DNA of 64,000 bases from Nonomuraea thailandensis (GCF_024172165.1 NZ_JAMZEB010000002.1:10204501-10268500), one strand, 5' to 3'. Shown: positions 1 to 8,992, counted from the first letter of the stretch. Notes: generated by a model from the letters alone, not told the origin. Numbers and translations are program-made.

Positions 1-74
1 CCGCTATATGCCCGCAATCTATGAATCTGCCAAGGCGTTGGGATGAACCCGTAAAACGCCGTAGTCTGGCGCTC

Positions 75-461
75 ATGTGGTCACAGAGAAGGGTGGTGGA
101 TTACGGCCTCGCGAAGCGGGCGGTCGTCCGCTCCCTGCGCTCGGGGTACGCCTCGCGCCGCGACGTCTGTGACGCACAGCCCTACCTCCTTCGCGCGGCG
201 CGCCACTTCGGCGAGCCGACCGAACGCCCCTGCCCGGTGTGCGAAAAGGAGAACGTCACCAACGTGACCTATGTCTACGGGGAATCTCTCGGCAGGCATG
301 CCGGTCAGGCAAAGGTCACATCAGAACTCGTCGCCATGGCTCATGATTACGATGAGTTCCGGGTGTACGTTGTCGAGGTCTGCCAAGGTTGTTCCTGGAA
401 TCACCTGACGGTTTCGTACGTCCTCGGGAACGGACCGCCTGACCTCGCCGGACAAGCGTGA
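75..461 (+). CDS. DUF5318 family protein
   Basis: This 128-residue cytoplasmic protein fits the actinobacterial DUF5318 family in length and pattern; I know of no established function for the family. I place the start at the ATG at 75 because family members begin MWSQR, and the 18 residues added by an upstream ATG at 21 are not family-like. Neither start has a clear Shine-Dalgarno. Two CxxC pairs (C53/C56 in CPVC, C103/C106 in CQGC) suggest a structural zinc site. It precedes the penicillin-binding protein gene on the same strand by 67 bp, so shared transcription is plausible. Confidence 0.88.
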   Translation: MWSQRRVVDYGLAKRAVVRSLRSGYASRRDVCDAQPYLLRAARHFGEPTERPCPVCEKENVTNVTYVYGESLGRHAGQAKVTSELVAMAHDYDEFRVYVVEVCQGCSWNHLTVSYVLGNGPPDLAGQA

Positions 462-528
462 TGACCGAGGGCGGCGAGGAGCCCACGCCCGACCGCCGTT
501 TATGTTTCCGACGACGTTGTGAGGACGT

Positions 529-3225
529 GTGAGTAACAGCATGAATGAGGGGCCGGCCCGCCCGGGGAGGCGCCGTCGATCCAGCTCATCCCGTTCTGTG
601 CCCCAGAGTTCTCCTCCCCAAACCGGCGAGCCGGGGTGGGGCGCGGCCCAGCCGCCCCGTCGTCCTGAAGCGGCCTACGAGCAGACGGGCGCGATGGCCG
701 CGCAGCCGTACGACGACCCGGCCGCCAGACGCGCCCAGCCGCGTGCGGGGCGTGCCGAGCAGCCGCGCGGGAGCCATCCCGAGCAGCCGCCGCAGCATGG
801 AGGCCACCCCGAGCAGCAGCCGCCGCGCTCCCGCAGCCGCCAGGATACGCGCACGCTGGGTAACCAGGAGACGATCATCAGTGACGCGCCGCGCCGTTCG
901 CGCCGGCGCGGCTCGGGCGAGCCGCCCGAGCCCCCGGGGCCGCCGACGAAGAAGGACGGCGGCGGCCGGGGCGGCTGGCGCAGGTTCGTGCCGAGCTGGA
1001 AGATCGTCGTGGCCGGCACCGTGGTGCTCGCGGCGGGCCTGTTCGGCATGATCATGGTCGCGTACGCCAACACCCCGGTCCCCACCTCCGCGCAGAGCGA
1101 GGCGACGGCCCAGCAGAGCACCATCTACTACCGCGACGGCAAGAACGAGATCGCCAGGCTCGGCTACAAGCGCGAGATCGTCCCCTTCGCCAAGATGGAC
1201 GAGGACGTCAGGAACGCCGCCGTCGCGATCGAGAACAAGACGTTCTGGGAGGACTCCGGGATCTCCGTCTCCGGCATGGTCCGCTCGGTCTACAACACCG
1301 TCACGGGCCAGCAGCTCCAGGGCGCCTCGACGATCACCCAGCAGATGGCCCGCGGTTACTACGACGGCCTCAGCCAGGAGGTCTCGATCCAGCGCAAGGT
1401 CAAGGAGATCTTCGTCGCGGTCAAGCTCGACGAGAGCATGTCCAAGGAGGACATCCTCGAGACCTACCTCAACACCATCAACTTCGGCCGCGCGTACGGC
1501 GTCGAGGCCGCCGCGAAGGCGTACTTCCCCGGCAAGAACATCACCGCCGCGAAGCTGACCCCCGAGCAGGGCGCCTACCTGGCCGCGCGCATCCAGCAGC
1601 CCAACTGGGACCACGACTCCTCGGCGCTGCAGTGGCGCTTCAAGGAAGTCATCAAGAACATGGCCGAGCTGTGGCCCGACAAGTACGGCAACCTCCCGCA
1701 GACCGCCAAGTTCCCCAAGACGCGCGCCTCCGCCGGCAACGACGACCTGGGCGGGCTCAACGGCTACATGGTCAAGCAGGTGCTGGCCGAGCTGGAGACC
1801 CGCGGCCTGACCGAGGAAGAGATCAAGAGCGGCGGCTACCACATCGTCTCGACCTTCGACAGAAGGCTCATGAAGGCCGCGCAGACGGCCGTGAAGAGCA
1901 CGATGCAGGCCTACAACCTGGGCACGGAGTTCCACGGCGGCCTGGCCGCGGTGAACCCGAAGAACGGGCGCGTGCTCGCCTTCTACGGCGGCGACGACTA
2001 TCTCACCGACCCGTGGAACGAGCCCTTCCAGTCCACCAAGCAGGCCGCGTCGGCGTTCAAGCCGTACGTGCTCGCGGCCTGGTTGCAGGCCGGCTACTCG
2101 CTCAAGAGCTACGTGCCGGGCAACCAGACGGTGCCCAAGGAGCTGCCCGGGCAGCAGGAGGGCGGCATCAGGAACAGCCACAACGTCGGCGTGTCCGTCG
2201 ACGTGGTCAAGGCCACCGCGGCGTCGGTCAACACCGCGTACGTGTCCATGGCGTTCAAGCTGCCGGGCCAGCTCGATGACGTCAAGAACCTCGTCGAGGC
2301 GGCCGGCTTCAACGAGAAGCGCATGGAAGACGACGTGAACGAGCACCACTTCCAGTTCGCGATCGGCAGTGCGCTGGTGACCCCGGTCGAGCAGGCCGCG
2401 GGCTACTCGATCTTCGCCAACGGCGGCAAGTACACCAAGTACCACGTCGTCCAGGAGGTCAGGCAGAACAACAAGGTCGCCTACCCGGAGCAGGCCGTCG
2501 CCAAGGAGGTCATCAACCCGGGTGTGGCCGCCGACGCCACGATCGCCATGCAGGCGGTGCTCCAGCCGGGCGGCACCGCGGCGGGCAAGGGCCTGGGCAA
2601 CAGGCCGGCCGCAGGCAAGACCGGCACGAACAACGACGAGAAGGAAGCCTGGTTCGTCGGGTACACGCCGCAGATCTCCACCGCGGTCGGGTTCTACCGT
2701 GAGCAGTGCGTGACCAAGACCGGCAAGGTCGTCGCGCCGCAGCACTCCAACTGCCCGATCTTCCGCAAGGGCAGCAAGAAGTACAACAACGACAATCCCT
2801 ACACCAGGGTCAAGGAAGTCTCGCTCGGCTTCGAGGGCGCGGGCCCGCCCACCATCGCCTGGCAGAAGTTCATGCAGATGGCTCACGAGAACCTGCCGGT
2901 CGAGCAGTTCCCGGACCGGGCCGAGGTCGGCGTCCCCGAGAACATCGTGCCGAGCCCGACGCCCACGCCGACGCCCACGCAGGAGGACGAGAACCCGTTC
3001 GGCCCGGACAACCCCTTCGACGACGGCTCGGACGACTGCATCATCGGCTGCGACGGCAACGACGCCACCGTTCCCGACGATGACGTGAGCGTGGACGACG
3101 GCGGCACCGACGACGAGTTCTCCGAGACCAACCCCAACGACGTGGGCCTGGCGGGTCAGGGATCCGCGCCGGAGCCCAGAGCCAGCGGGGCACAACCGAA
3201 GACCACCAGGCCAGAGGACCAGTGA
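529..3225 (+). CDS. Class A penicillin-binding protein (transglycosylase/transpeptidase)
   Basis: Bifunctional peptidoglycan synthase that polymerises and cross-links glycan strands at the outer membrane face. Residues 1-155 are a long Pro/Arg/Gln-rich cytoplasmic tail, followed by one membrane anchor near 157-177. The GT51 domain (about 195-370) has its catalytic Glu at 235 in the variant motif AIENKTFWEDSG, where many family members have ED and H. The transpeptidase domain shows SAFK with nucleophile S508, SVN at 566-568 and KTGT at 697-700. After the domain comes a PTPTPT stretch and an acidic tail of about 80 residues. GTG at 529 has GAGGA close upstream; ATG at 541 is an alternative. At 898 residues it is of the large actinobacterial type. 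The next gene overlaps its stop. Confidence 0.97.
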   Translation: MSNSMNEGPARPGRRRRSSSSRSVPQSSPPQTGEPGWGAAQPPRRPEAAYEQTGAMAAQPYDDPAARRAQPRAGRAEQPRGSHPEQPPQHGGHPEQQPPRSRSRQDTRTLGNQETIISDAPRRSRRRGSGEPPEPPGPPTKKDGGGRGGWRRFVPSWKIVVAGTVVLAAGLFGMIMVAYANTPVPTSAQSEATAQQSTIYYRDGKNEIARLGYKREIVPFAKMDEDVRNAAVAIENKTFWEDSGISVSGMVRSVYNTVTGQQLQGASTITQQMARGYYDGLSQEVSIQRKVKEIFVAVKLDESMSKEDILETYLNTINFGRAYGVEAAAKAYFPGKNITAAKLTPEQGAYLAARIQQPNWDHDSSALQWRFKEVIKNMAELWPDKYGNLPQTAKFPKTRASAGNDDLGGLNGYMVKQVLAELETRGLTEEEIKSGGYHIVSTFDRRLMKAAQTAVKSTMQAYNLGTEFHGGLAAVNPKNGRVLAFYGGDDYLTDPWNEPFQSTKQAASAFKPYVLAAWLQAGYSLKSYVPGNQTVPKELPGQQEGGIRNSHNVGVSVDVVKATAASVNTAYVSMAFKLPGQLDDVKNLVEAAGFNEKRMEDDVNEHHFQFAIGSALVTPVEQAAGYSIFANGGKYTKYHVVQEVRQNNKVAYPEQAVAKEVINPGVAADATIAMQAVLQPGGTAAGKGLGNRPAAGKTGTNNDEKEAWFVGYTPQISTAVGFYREQCVTKTGKVVAPQHSNCPIFRKGSKKYNNDNPYTRVKEVSLGFEGAGPPTIAWQKFMQMAHENLPVEQFPDRAEVGVPENIVPSPTPTPTPTQEDENPFGPDNPFDDGSDDCIIGCDGNDATVPDDDVSVDDGGTDDEFSETNPNDVGLAGQGSAPEPRASGAQPKTTRPEDQ

Positions 3226-4544
3226 CGAGCACTGAGGCACGCGCCCCCTGGGTGGCGCGTGCCGTGCCGTACCTGCCCCTGGGGCTGATCGCGGCCCTGG
3301 GGGCGACCCTCGCGTACGTGGTGCGGCTGCCATGCCGCACCGGCGGGTGGAACGACCAGGTCTCCACCTACACGAACTTCTGCTACACCGACATCTACCC
3401 CCTGTACTTCGACAGGGCGCTGGCCACCCAGGACCCGTACTTCGCCCAGGTGCCGTTCGACAAGCAGGTCGAGTACCCGGTGGTGCTGGGCGAGGTCATG
3501 CAGGTGATCAGCTGGATCGCCCGCGCGCTGGAGCCCGACGCCGTCGCGCAGGCGGTGCGCTTCTACGACCTGACCGTGATCCTGCTCGGCCTCAGCCTCG
3601 TGGCCGGCGTGCTGCTGATGGCGGCGGTGGCGGGGCCGACGCGGCGCTGGGACCCGCTCTGGTACGCCATCTCGCCGGCCGTGGTGCTGGCCGCCTACAT
3701 CAACTGGGACCTGGTGGCCGGCGCGCTGTCCATGGGCATGCTGCTGGCCTGGAAGCGGCAGCGCCAGGTGGCGGCCGGGGTGCTGCTGGGGCTGGCGATC
3801 GCGACCAAGTTCTACCCGCTGATGTTCCTGGGCGCGCTGTTCCTGCTGACGTGGCGTACCGGGCGATGGCGGCCGTTCCTGGTCACGGTGGGCTCGGCGG
3901 CGGGCGCGTGGCTCGTGGTGAACGTGCCGTTCATGGTCTTCGCCTGGGAGGGGTGGCGCAGGTTCTACGTCTTCTCCCAGGAGCGCGGGGTCGACTGGGG
4001 CTCGCCGTGGCTGTTCTTCCAGAACAAGGGCTGGCCCGTGCTGGGCGAGGCCGACGTGAGCACGCTCGGCATGGTGTCGCTGGCGGCCATGTGCCTGGGC
4101 ATCGCCGTGCTGACGCTGGCCGCGCCGCGCCGGCCCCGGCTGGCGCAGATCTGCTTCCTGGCGCTGGCCGCGTTCATGATGACGAACAAGGTGTGGTCGC
4201 CGCAGTTCGTGTTGTGGCTCGTGCCGTTCGCGGTGCTGGCCAGGCCGAACTGGAAGCCGCTGGTGCTGTGGCAGCTCGCCGAGGTCTGGTACTTCGTCGC
4301 GATCTGGCTCTACCTGCTCGCCCAGCCGCCGCTCAGCCGCGACGACCTCGGCATCGGTGACGACACCTACTTCACCGCCGTGTGGGGCCGGATCATCACG
4401 ATCGGCATCATGATGGCGTTCGTCGTGCGTGACGTCCTGCGGCCCGACAAGGACGTGGTCCGGCAGGCCGACCTCGACGATCAGGCAGGCGGCGTGTTCG
4501 ACGACGCGCCCGACCGGTTCACCCTGCAGTCCGCCTTCAGATGA
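3222..4544 (+). CDS. GT87-like polytopic membrane glycosyltransferase
   Basis: A 440-residue protein with roughly ten hydrophobic segments, resembling the GT87 (DUF2029) group of GT-C mannosyl/arabinofuranosyl transferases that use polyprenyl-phosphate sugars on the outer membrane face. GT-C catalysis usually needs an acidic residue in the first periplasmic loop. Here that loop (about 40-75) contains WNDQ, YTD and FDRA, but I cannot assign the catalytic residue. The GTG start overlaps the PBP stop as GTGA, and the gene overlaps its successor as ATGA, so the three genes are probably translated together. Substrate is unknown; cell-wall or lipoglycan mannosylation is an inference from the neighbours. 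Confidence 0.8.
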   Translation: MTSTEARAPWVARAVPYLPLGLIAALGATLAYVVRLPCRTGGWNDQVSTYTNFCYTDIYPLYFDRALATQDPYFAQVPFDKQVEYPVVLGEVMQVISWIARALEPDAVAQAVRFYDLTVILLGLSLVAGVLLMAAVAGPTRRWDPLWYAISPAVVLAAYINWDLVAGALSMGMLLAWKRQRQVAAGVLLGLAIATKFYPLMFLGALFLLTWRTGRWRPFLVTVGSAAGAWLVVNVPFMVFAWEGWRRFYVFSQERGVDWGSPWLFFQNKGWPVLGEADVSTLGMVSLAAMCLGIAVLTLAAPRRPRLAQICFLALAAFMMTNKVWSPQFVLWLVPFAVLARPNWKPLVLWQLAEVWYFVAIWLYLLAQPPLSRDDLGIGDDTYFTAVWGRIITIGIMMAFVVRDVLRPDKDVVRQADLDDQAGGVFDDAPDRFTLQSAFR

Positions 4545-5605
4545 TCACTCGCTCGGCCGGCCGGGACGCGCTGCTGCTGTGGTTCGGCTCGCGGGCCGGG
4601 CTGCTCGTGGCGACGCTGCTCGGCGTGACGCTGGGCGAGTACCTCGACCGGTGGCGCAAGTGGGACGCCACGCTGTTCATCACGATCGCCCGGTACGGCT
4701 ACGACGGCGAGCCGGGCAGGCCGCCGGACGACGGGCTGCCCGCCTTCTTCCCCGGGCTGCCGGCGGTGCTGCGGCTGGTGCACCTCGTGGTGCCCGACTG
4801 GGCGGCGGCCGGGCTGCTGGTCTCGCTGGTCGCCGGGGCGGTCGCGATGCTGGCTCTGGCCAGGCTGGCCGAGGTCGAGGGCGCGTACGGGTGGATGGCG
4901 GTGCTGGCGCTGCTGCTCTTCCCGATGGCGGTGTTCCTGGCCGCGGGTTACAGCGAGTCGCTCTTCCTGGCCTTCGCGATCCCGGCGTGGCTGGCCGCCC
5001 GCCAGGGCAACTGGCCGTCGGCGGCGCTGCTGGCGGCGGGCGCCTCGTGCGTGCGGATCACGGGATTGTTCCTCGCGCTCGCGCTCGTGGTGGAGTTCGT
5101 GATGCGCAGGGAGTCGCCGCGGCGGGCCTGGTGGCTCGCCGTGCCGCCGGTGCCGCTGGTGGCGTACTCGTACTACCAGTACGGCAGGACCGGCGACTGG
5201 CTGGCCTGGAAGCACGCGCAGGAGGCCGGCTGGGGGCGCGACTTCGCCTGGCCGTGGCAGGCGTGGGCGACGACCTGGCGCTCGGCCATGGGCTCGGGCG
5301 ACTTCGCGGTGGCCTTCCGGATGGAGCTCGCCGGGGTCGTGGTGGCCGTCGCCGGGCTGGTGTGGCTGCTCGTGCTGCGCCGCTGGAGCGAGGCCGTCTA
5401 CACGGGCACGCAGGCGGCGGCGCTGATGACGTCGGCGTACTACCTGTCGATCCCGCGCTCGCTGCTGCTGTGGTTCCCGCTGTGGGTGCTGGTCGCCCGG
5501 CTCGCGACCAGGAGGGCGTGGGTGCTGGTGCTGTACGGGCTGATCTCAGGGCCGTTGATGCTGGTCAACACGGGCCGGTTCCTGAGCGGCGCCTGGGCAG
5601 GCTGA
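4541..5605 (+). CDS. PIG-V-like membrane mannosyltransferase
   Basis: A 354-residue polytopic protein with the signature of actinobacterial PIG-V-related (GT-C fold) mannosyltransferases: WDATLF with YGYDG after the first membrane segment, AFFPGLP, and AAGYSESLFL in the middle. The Asp of the WDA motif is the expected catalytic acid by analogy with the family. It overlaps the upstream glycosyltransferase by four bases, so the two probably act on the same lipid-linked glycan. The acceptor cannot be read from the sequence. It ends 62 bp from the convergent endonuclease IV gene. Confidence 0.8.
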   Translation: MITRSAGRDALLLWFGSRAGLLVATLLGVTLGEYLDRWRKWDATLFITIARYGYDGEPGRPPDDGLPAFFPGLPAVLRLVHLVVPDWAAAGLLVSLVAGAVAMLALARLAEVEGAYGWMAVLALLLFPMAVFLAAGYSESLFLAFAIPAWLAARQGNWPSAALLAAGASCVRITGLFLALALVVEFVMRRESPRRAWWLAVPPVPLVAYSYYQYGRTGDWLAWKHAQEAGWGRDFAWPWQAWATTWRSAMGSGDFAVAFRMELAGVVVAVAGLVWLLVLRRWSEAVYTGTQAAALMTSAYYLSIPRSLLLWFPLWVLVARLATRRAWVLVLYGLISGPLMLVNTGRFLSGAWAG

Positions 5606-5643
5606 CGCCTTACCCACTTTCCCGTCTCGGTAATCCAGGGAAG

Positions 5644-5652
5644 TTATCCACA
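5644..5652 (+). promoter_or_regulatory. Isolated perfect DnaA box
   Basis: TTATCCACA lies alone in the 62-bp gap between two convergent genes. The string equals the classical bacterial DnaA box. No partner box is seen nearby, so function is uncertain; single boxes can titrate DnaA or arise by chance. Confidence 0.35.
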
Positions 5653-5667
5653 GCCTGTGTGTATTCG

Positions 5668-6411
5668 CTAGAGGTTCTTCCTCAGGAACGCGATGTCCTC
5701 CGCCTGGCCCTCACCGGGCGTCTCGACGACGATCGGCGCGCCGGCCGCCCGGCAGACCGCCAGGATCAGCTCGGGGTCGATCTTGCCCCTGCCCAGGTTG
5801 GCGTGCCGGTCGGCGCCGGAGTCGAAGTCGTCGCGCGAGTCGTTGCAGTGGATTAGGTCGATGCGGCCGGTGATGGCCTTGACCCGGTCGACCAGGTCGA
5901 CCAGCTCCTCGCCGCCGGCGTGGGCGTGGCAGGTGTCGAGGCAGAAGCCCACGTCGAACCCGTCGAGCGCCTCCCACAGCCGGCTGATGCGCTCCAGCTT
6001 GCGCGCCATCGCGTTGCCGCCGCCCGCGGTGTTCTCGATCAGCACGGGGATGGGGCACTCCATGCGCTCGAACACCTTGCGCCAGTTGTCGAACCCGGTC
6101 TGCGGGTCGTCGCTCTTGTTGACGTGACCGCCGTGCACGATCAGGCCCTTGGCGCCGAGGCTCGCGGCCGCCTTCAGGTGCTGCTCCAGCAGCTTGCGGC
6201 TGGGGATCCTGATGCGGTTGTTGGTCGTCGCCACGTTGATCAGATAGGGGGCGTGGATGTAGACGTCCACACCCTCGACCGGCTTGGCCGGCAGCACGGG
6301 CTTGTCGTAGCCCTGCGGGTCGCCGAGGAAGAACTGCACCACCTCGGCCCCGACCTCCGCGGCGTGGGCGGCGGGGTCGTCCTGATCGACATGAGCTCCG
6401 ATTAGCACCAT
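5668..6411 (-). CDS. nfo: Deoxyribonuclease IV (AP endonuclease, TIM barrel)
   Basis: A 247-residue endonuclease IV-type protein that would cut DNA 5' of abasic sites in base excision repair. The metal-ligand motifs of the family are all present in order: YIHAPY, LIVHGGH, VLIENTAGG, FCLDTCHAHAGG, LIHCNDS, DRHANLG and VVETPGEG. The start at 6411 (MVLIGAHVD) was chosen because the frame's earlier 50 residues are not family-like. The protein is a little shorter than the roughly 280 residues of E. coli Nfo. It is transcribed against the glycosyltransferase operon. A sugar-phosphate isomerase of the same fold is the alternative, but the complete three-metal ligand set favours the nuclease. Confidence 0.88.
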   Translation of the reverse strand: MVLIGAHVDQDDPAAHAAEVGAEVVQFFLGDPQGYDKPVLPAKPVEGVDVYIHAPYLINVATTNNRIRIPSRKLLEQHLKAAASLGAKGLIVHGGHVNKSDDPQTGFDNWRKVFERMECPIPVLIENTAGGGNAMARKLERISRLWEALDGFDVGFCLDTCHAHAGGEELVDLVDRVKAITGRIDLIHCNDSRDDFDSGADRHANLGRGKIDPELILAVCRAAGAPIVVETPGEGQAEDIAFLRKNL

Positions 6412-6563
6412 GTCGCCGAGGATATCCGGAGCGACGAGCCCGGGGCGGAGAGGGCAGCTCGCGTGACCAGCGGAGCCCCGTGCGAGTGCGACCATCAGAC
6501 GCGTTTGGCAGCAGCAGCTCAGGGCAGTCGCCGGGGCACCCCCTACCCCTGAGGAGTGCACAT

Positions 6564-6740
6564 ATGAGCCGCTGGCGCTTACGAGCGCTGATCGTCCTCG
6601 TTTACGTCATCATCGGCATCTACGTCGCCTGGGTGTACGACTACATCACGCCGGGGCTGCTCCGGGATCTCGCGGAGGCGTTGCTCGCGGTCTTCCTCTG
6701 GTTCCTGGTCCTGCTCGGCATAGACCTGCACATCGGGTGA
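6564..6740 (+). CDS. Small hydrophobic membrane protein (58 aa)
   Basis: A short protein with two probable membrane segments (about residues 8-25 and 38-55) separated by a loop with DYITPGLLRDLAE. The ATG at 6564 has a good GAGGAG at 6551-6556 with seven bases of spacing, which supports translation. I do not recognise a function. It is followed directly by a strong bidirectional terminator, so it is the last gene of its transcript. Confidence 0.72.
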   Translation: MSRWRLRALIVLVYVIIGIYVAWVYDYITPGLLRDLAEALLAVFLWFLVLLGIDLHIG

Positions 6741-6752
6741 GTCACATAGACA

Positions 6753-6780
6753 AACGGCCCCGGCGGGAACCGGGGCCGTT
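6753..6780. terminator. Bidirectional hairpin between convergent genes
   Basis: An 11-bp perfect inverted repeat (AACGGCCCCGG at 6753-6763 with its complement at 6770-6780) around a six-base loop lies between the stops of two convergent small membrane-protein genes. The A and T at the outer ends allow use from both sides. Confidence 0.8.
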
Positions 6781-6782
6781 GC

Positions 6783-7109
6783 TCATGAGTGGGGGAGGAA
6801 TCCGCCGTGGGCGATGCCGAGCGCGGCGCCCACGAACGATCCCACGAGTCCGACGATGTTGAGCGAGCGTTGCGGCGTCGTGGCGGAGACGTACTGCGAG
6901 TAGAGACCCATGCCGAAGCCCAGCGTGCCGAACCAGGACGAGATCGCGTGCGCCGAGGTCCAGAACGTCGAGACGAAGGCGACCACGCCGCACACGAGCG
7001 TGGCGACGGCCAGGATGTTCTCGACCGGGTGCGGACGTCCGTCCGGGTTGAGCGTGAGCCTGAACCGCTCGCTTTCGGCGGGCTGAAGCACATGTGGCAC
7101 GGCCACCAC
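6783..7109 (-). CDS. Small polytopic membrane protein (108 aa)
   Basis: A 108-residue protein with three or four hydrophobic stretches (around 30-50, 58-75 and 85-103) after a polar N-terminus that includes NPDGRPHPVEN. The chosen start is the GTG at 7109. No catalytic motif is visible and I cannot name a function. The codon pattern is strongly GC at third positions and matches its neighbours, so it is probably a native gene. It ends at the shared terminator. Confidence 0.72.
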   Translation of the reverse strand: MVAVPHVLQPAESERFRLTLNPDGRPHPVENILAVATLVCGVVAFVSTFWTSAHAISSWFGTLGFGMGLYSQYVSATTPQRSLNIVGLVGSFVGAALGIAHGGFLPHS

Positions 7110-7291
7110 CCCCTTGGTTTCCTACAGGCCTTCCCACCTACCGGCGGCTGGTAACCTTGGCACGCTGCGTTGTGATGGGTGACCCATCGCCCCGGGTGCC
7201 GAAATGGGGCCGCCCGGGCCAAGACGTCAGCGTCCTCCTGTCACGGCAGAGTGTCGTGACCGCAAGAGTCCAGAGGAGGTAGGAGTCCCGC

Positions 7292-7582
7292 ATGCGTCGT
7301 TACGAAGTAATGGTCATTCTGGACCCTTCGCTCGATGAGCGCACCGTCGCGCCGTCCCTCGACCAGTTCCTCACCGTGGTCCGCAACGACGGCGGCACCG
7401 TGGAGAAGGTCGACGTCTGGGGCCGTCGCCGTCTCGCCTACGACATCGACAAGAAGTCCGAAGGCATCTACGCCGTCATCGACCTGTCCGCGGAGCCCGC
7501 GACGGTCAAGGAGCTCGACCGGCAGATGAACCTCAACGAGGGCATTCTGCGCACCAAGGTCCTGCGTCCGGACGTGCACTAA
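7292..7582 (+). CDS. rpsF: 30S ribosomal protein bS6
   Basis: Ribosomal protein S6, 96 residues, which binds 16S rRNA together with S18 in the small-subunit platform. It starts MRRYEVMVILDP and contains the family block WGRRRLAYDI. The start has an AGGAGG Shine-Dalgarno about 17 bases upstream and a further AGGAG nearer. It is the first gene of the rpsF-ssb-rpsR-rplI operon, the standard order in actinobacteria. Confidence 0.98.
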   Translation: MRRYEVMVILDPSLDERTVAPSLDQFLTVVRNDGGTVEKVDVWGRRRLAYDIDKKSEGIYAVIDLSAEPATVKELDRQMNLNEGILRTKVLRPDVH

Positions 7583-7660
7583 CCTCCGGCTTTTGTCGGA
7601 GGAGCCCCGTACTCTGAGCCGTAATCCAAGCGAAGGCGTGCAGGAAGGCGAGCGCTAGCC

Positions 7661-8218
7661 ATGGCAGCAGGCGACACCGTAATCACCATCGTCGGCAACC
7701 TGGTCGACGACCCGGAGCTGCGCTTCACCCCGACGGGGCAAGCGGTGGCTCGATTCCGCATCGCGTCCACTCCGCGGTTCATGGATCGACAGACCAACGA
7801 GTGGAAAGACGGCGAGAGCCTCTTCCTGACCTGCAACGTCTGGCGGCAGGCGGCGGAGAACGCCGCCGAGAGCCTCCAGCGCGGCATGCGGGTCATCGTG
7901 CAGGGGCGGCTCAAGCAGCGGTCTTACGAGACCAAGGAAGGCGAGAAGCGCACGGTCTACGAGGTCGAGGTCGACGAGGTCGGCCCGTCCCTGCGTAACG
8001 CCACCGCCAAGGTCAACCGCACCTCCCGTCAGGGTGGCGGCGGTGGCGGCTTCGGCGGCGGCCCGTCCGACGACCCGTGGGCCTCCGCCACGCCCGCCCC
8101 GCCTCAGGGCGGCGGCTTCCAGGGCGGTGGCGGCGGCGGTTACGGCGGTGGCGGCGGCCAGCAGGGCGGCGGCTTCGGCGGCGGCGGCAGCGACTTCAGC
8201 GACGAACCGCCTTTCTAA
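7661..8218 (+). CDS. ssb: Single-stranded DNA-binding protein
   Basis: SSB protects single-stranded DNA and recruits replication and repair enzymes. Residues 1 to about 112 form the OB fold (begins with GDTVITIVGNL, includes RFRIAST). They are followed by a Gly-rich disordered linker with GGGGG runs, and the C-terminus DFSDEPPF is the usual acidic partner-binding tip. At 185 residues the length is typical of actinobacterial SsbA. It lies between rpsF and rpsR. Confidence 0.98.
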   Translation: MAAGDTVITIVGNLVDDPELRFTPTGQAVARFRIASTPRFMDRQTNEWKDGESLFLTCNVWRQAAENAAESLQRGMRVIVQGRLKQRSYETKEGEKRTVYEVEVDEVGPSLRNATAKVNRTSRQGGGGGGFGGGPSDDPWASATPAPPQGGGFQGGGGGGYGGGGGQQGGGFGGGGSDFSDEPPF

Positions 8219-8282
8219 ACCCAGTCCGAAAAGCCCGAGTCCATTCCCGCCCTGAAGGCGGGGCTCTGAAAGGAGCACCACG

Positions 8283-8519
8283 ATGGCAAAGCCGGCACTG
8301 CGCAAGCCCAAGAAGAAGGTTTGCCTGTTCTGCCACGACAAGATCTCCTACGTCGACTACAAGGACACGGCCCTGCTGCGGAAGTTCATCTCCGACCGCG
8401 GCAAGATCCGTGCGCGCCGGGTGACGGGCAACTGCACCCAGCACCAGCGCGACGTGGCGACCGCGATCAAGAACGCCCGTGAGGTGGCTCTGCTGCCTTA
8501 CACGAGCACCGCGCGCTAA
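8283..8519 (+). CDS. rpsR: 30S ribosomal protein bS18
   Basis: Ribosomal protein S18, 78 residues, partner of S6 in the 30S platform. It keeps cysteines (CLFC near 14-17 and GNC further on), so it resembles the zinc-binding C+ form of S18, which implies a cysteine-poor paralogue may exist elsewhere for zinc limitation. That last point is inference. AAAGGAG lies just upstream of the ATG. Confidence 0.98.
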   Translation: MAKPALRKPKKKVCLFCHDKISYVDYKDTALLRKFISDRGKIRARRVTGNCTQHQRDVATAIKNAREVALLPYTSTAR

Positions 8520-8533
8520 GGAGGCCTGTCGAT

Positions 8534-8980
8534 ATGAAGCTCATCCTCACCAACGAGGTCTCCGGCCTCGGCACCCCTGGCGACATCGTCGAGGTCAAGG
8601 ACGGCTACGGCCGTAACTACCTCATCCCGCGCGGCTACGCCATGCGCTGGACTCGGGGTGCCGAGAAGCAGATCGAGACCATCCGCAAGGCTCGCGACGC
8701 CCGCGAGATCCGCGACCTCGGCACCGCCAAGGAGGTCGCCGGCCAGCTCGGCGCGCTGCGCGTCCGGCTGACCACCCGCGCGGGCGAGTCGGGCCGGCTG
8801 TTCGGCTCGATCACCACGGGCGACATCGCCGACGCCGTCAAGGCCGCCGGCGGGCCGGTGCTCGACCGCCGCCGCATCGAGATCGTCAACGCGATCAAGA
8901 GCGTCGGCTCCCACCGCGTCACCGTCAAGCTCCACCCCGAGGTCTCCGCATCCATCGATGTCGAGGTCGTCGCCGGCTGA
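8534..8980 (+). CDS. rplI: 50S ribosomal protein bL9
   Basis: Ribosomal protein L9, 148 residues, with an N-terminal RNA-binding domain (MKLILTNEVSGLG, GYGRNYLIPRGYA), a long connecting helix and a C-terminal domain. It starts 14 bp after rpsR behind a GGAGG. The stop is duplicated: the nine bases GCCGGCTGA at 8972-8980 are repeated exactly at 8981-8989, giving a second in-frame stop. A strong terminator follows. Confidence 0.98.
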   Translation: MKLILTNEVSGLGTPGDIVEVKDGYGRNYLIPRGYAMRWTRGAEKQIETIRKARDAREIRDLGTAKEVAGQLGALRVRLTTRAGESGRLFGSITTGDIADAVKAAGGPVLDRRRIEIVNAIKSVGSHRVTVKLHPEVSASIDVEVVAG

Positions 8981-8989
8981 GCCGGCTGA
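8972..8989 (+). repeat. Two 9-bp copies spanning the rplI stop
   Basis: GCCGGCTGA occurs twice head-to-tail. The first copy ends the rplI reading frame and the second places another TGA in frame. It is one of five stop-linked tandem duplications in this window. Confidence 0.85.
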
Positions 8990-8992
8990 ACG

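Noticed and set aside
1220..1260. Inactive transglycosylase in the PBP because of the altered EN motif
   Set aside because: The catalytic Glu is kept and, as I recall, EN variants with the same flanks occur in other actinobacterial PBPs, so loss of activity is not supported.
586..3333. Very long open frame on the minus strand opposite the PBP gene
   Set aside because: It is antisense to a clearly real gene, has an Arg/Leu/Val-rich composition typical of GC-rich shadow frames and shows no domain.
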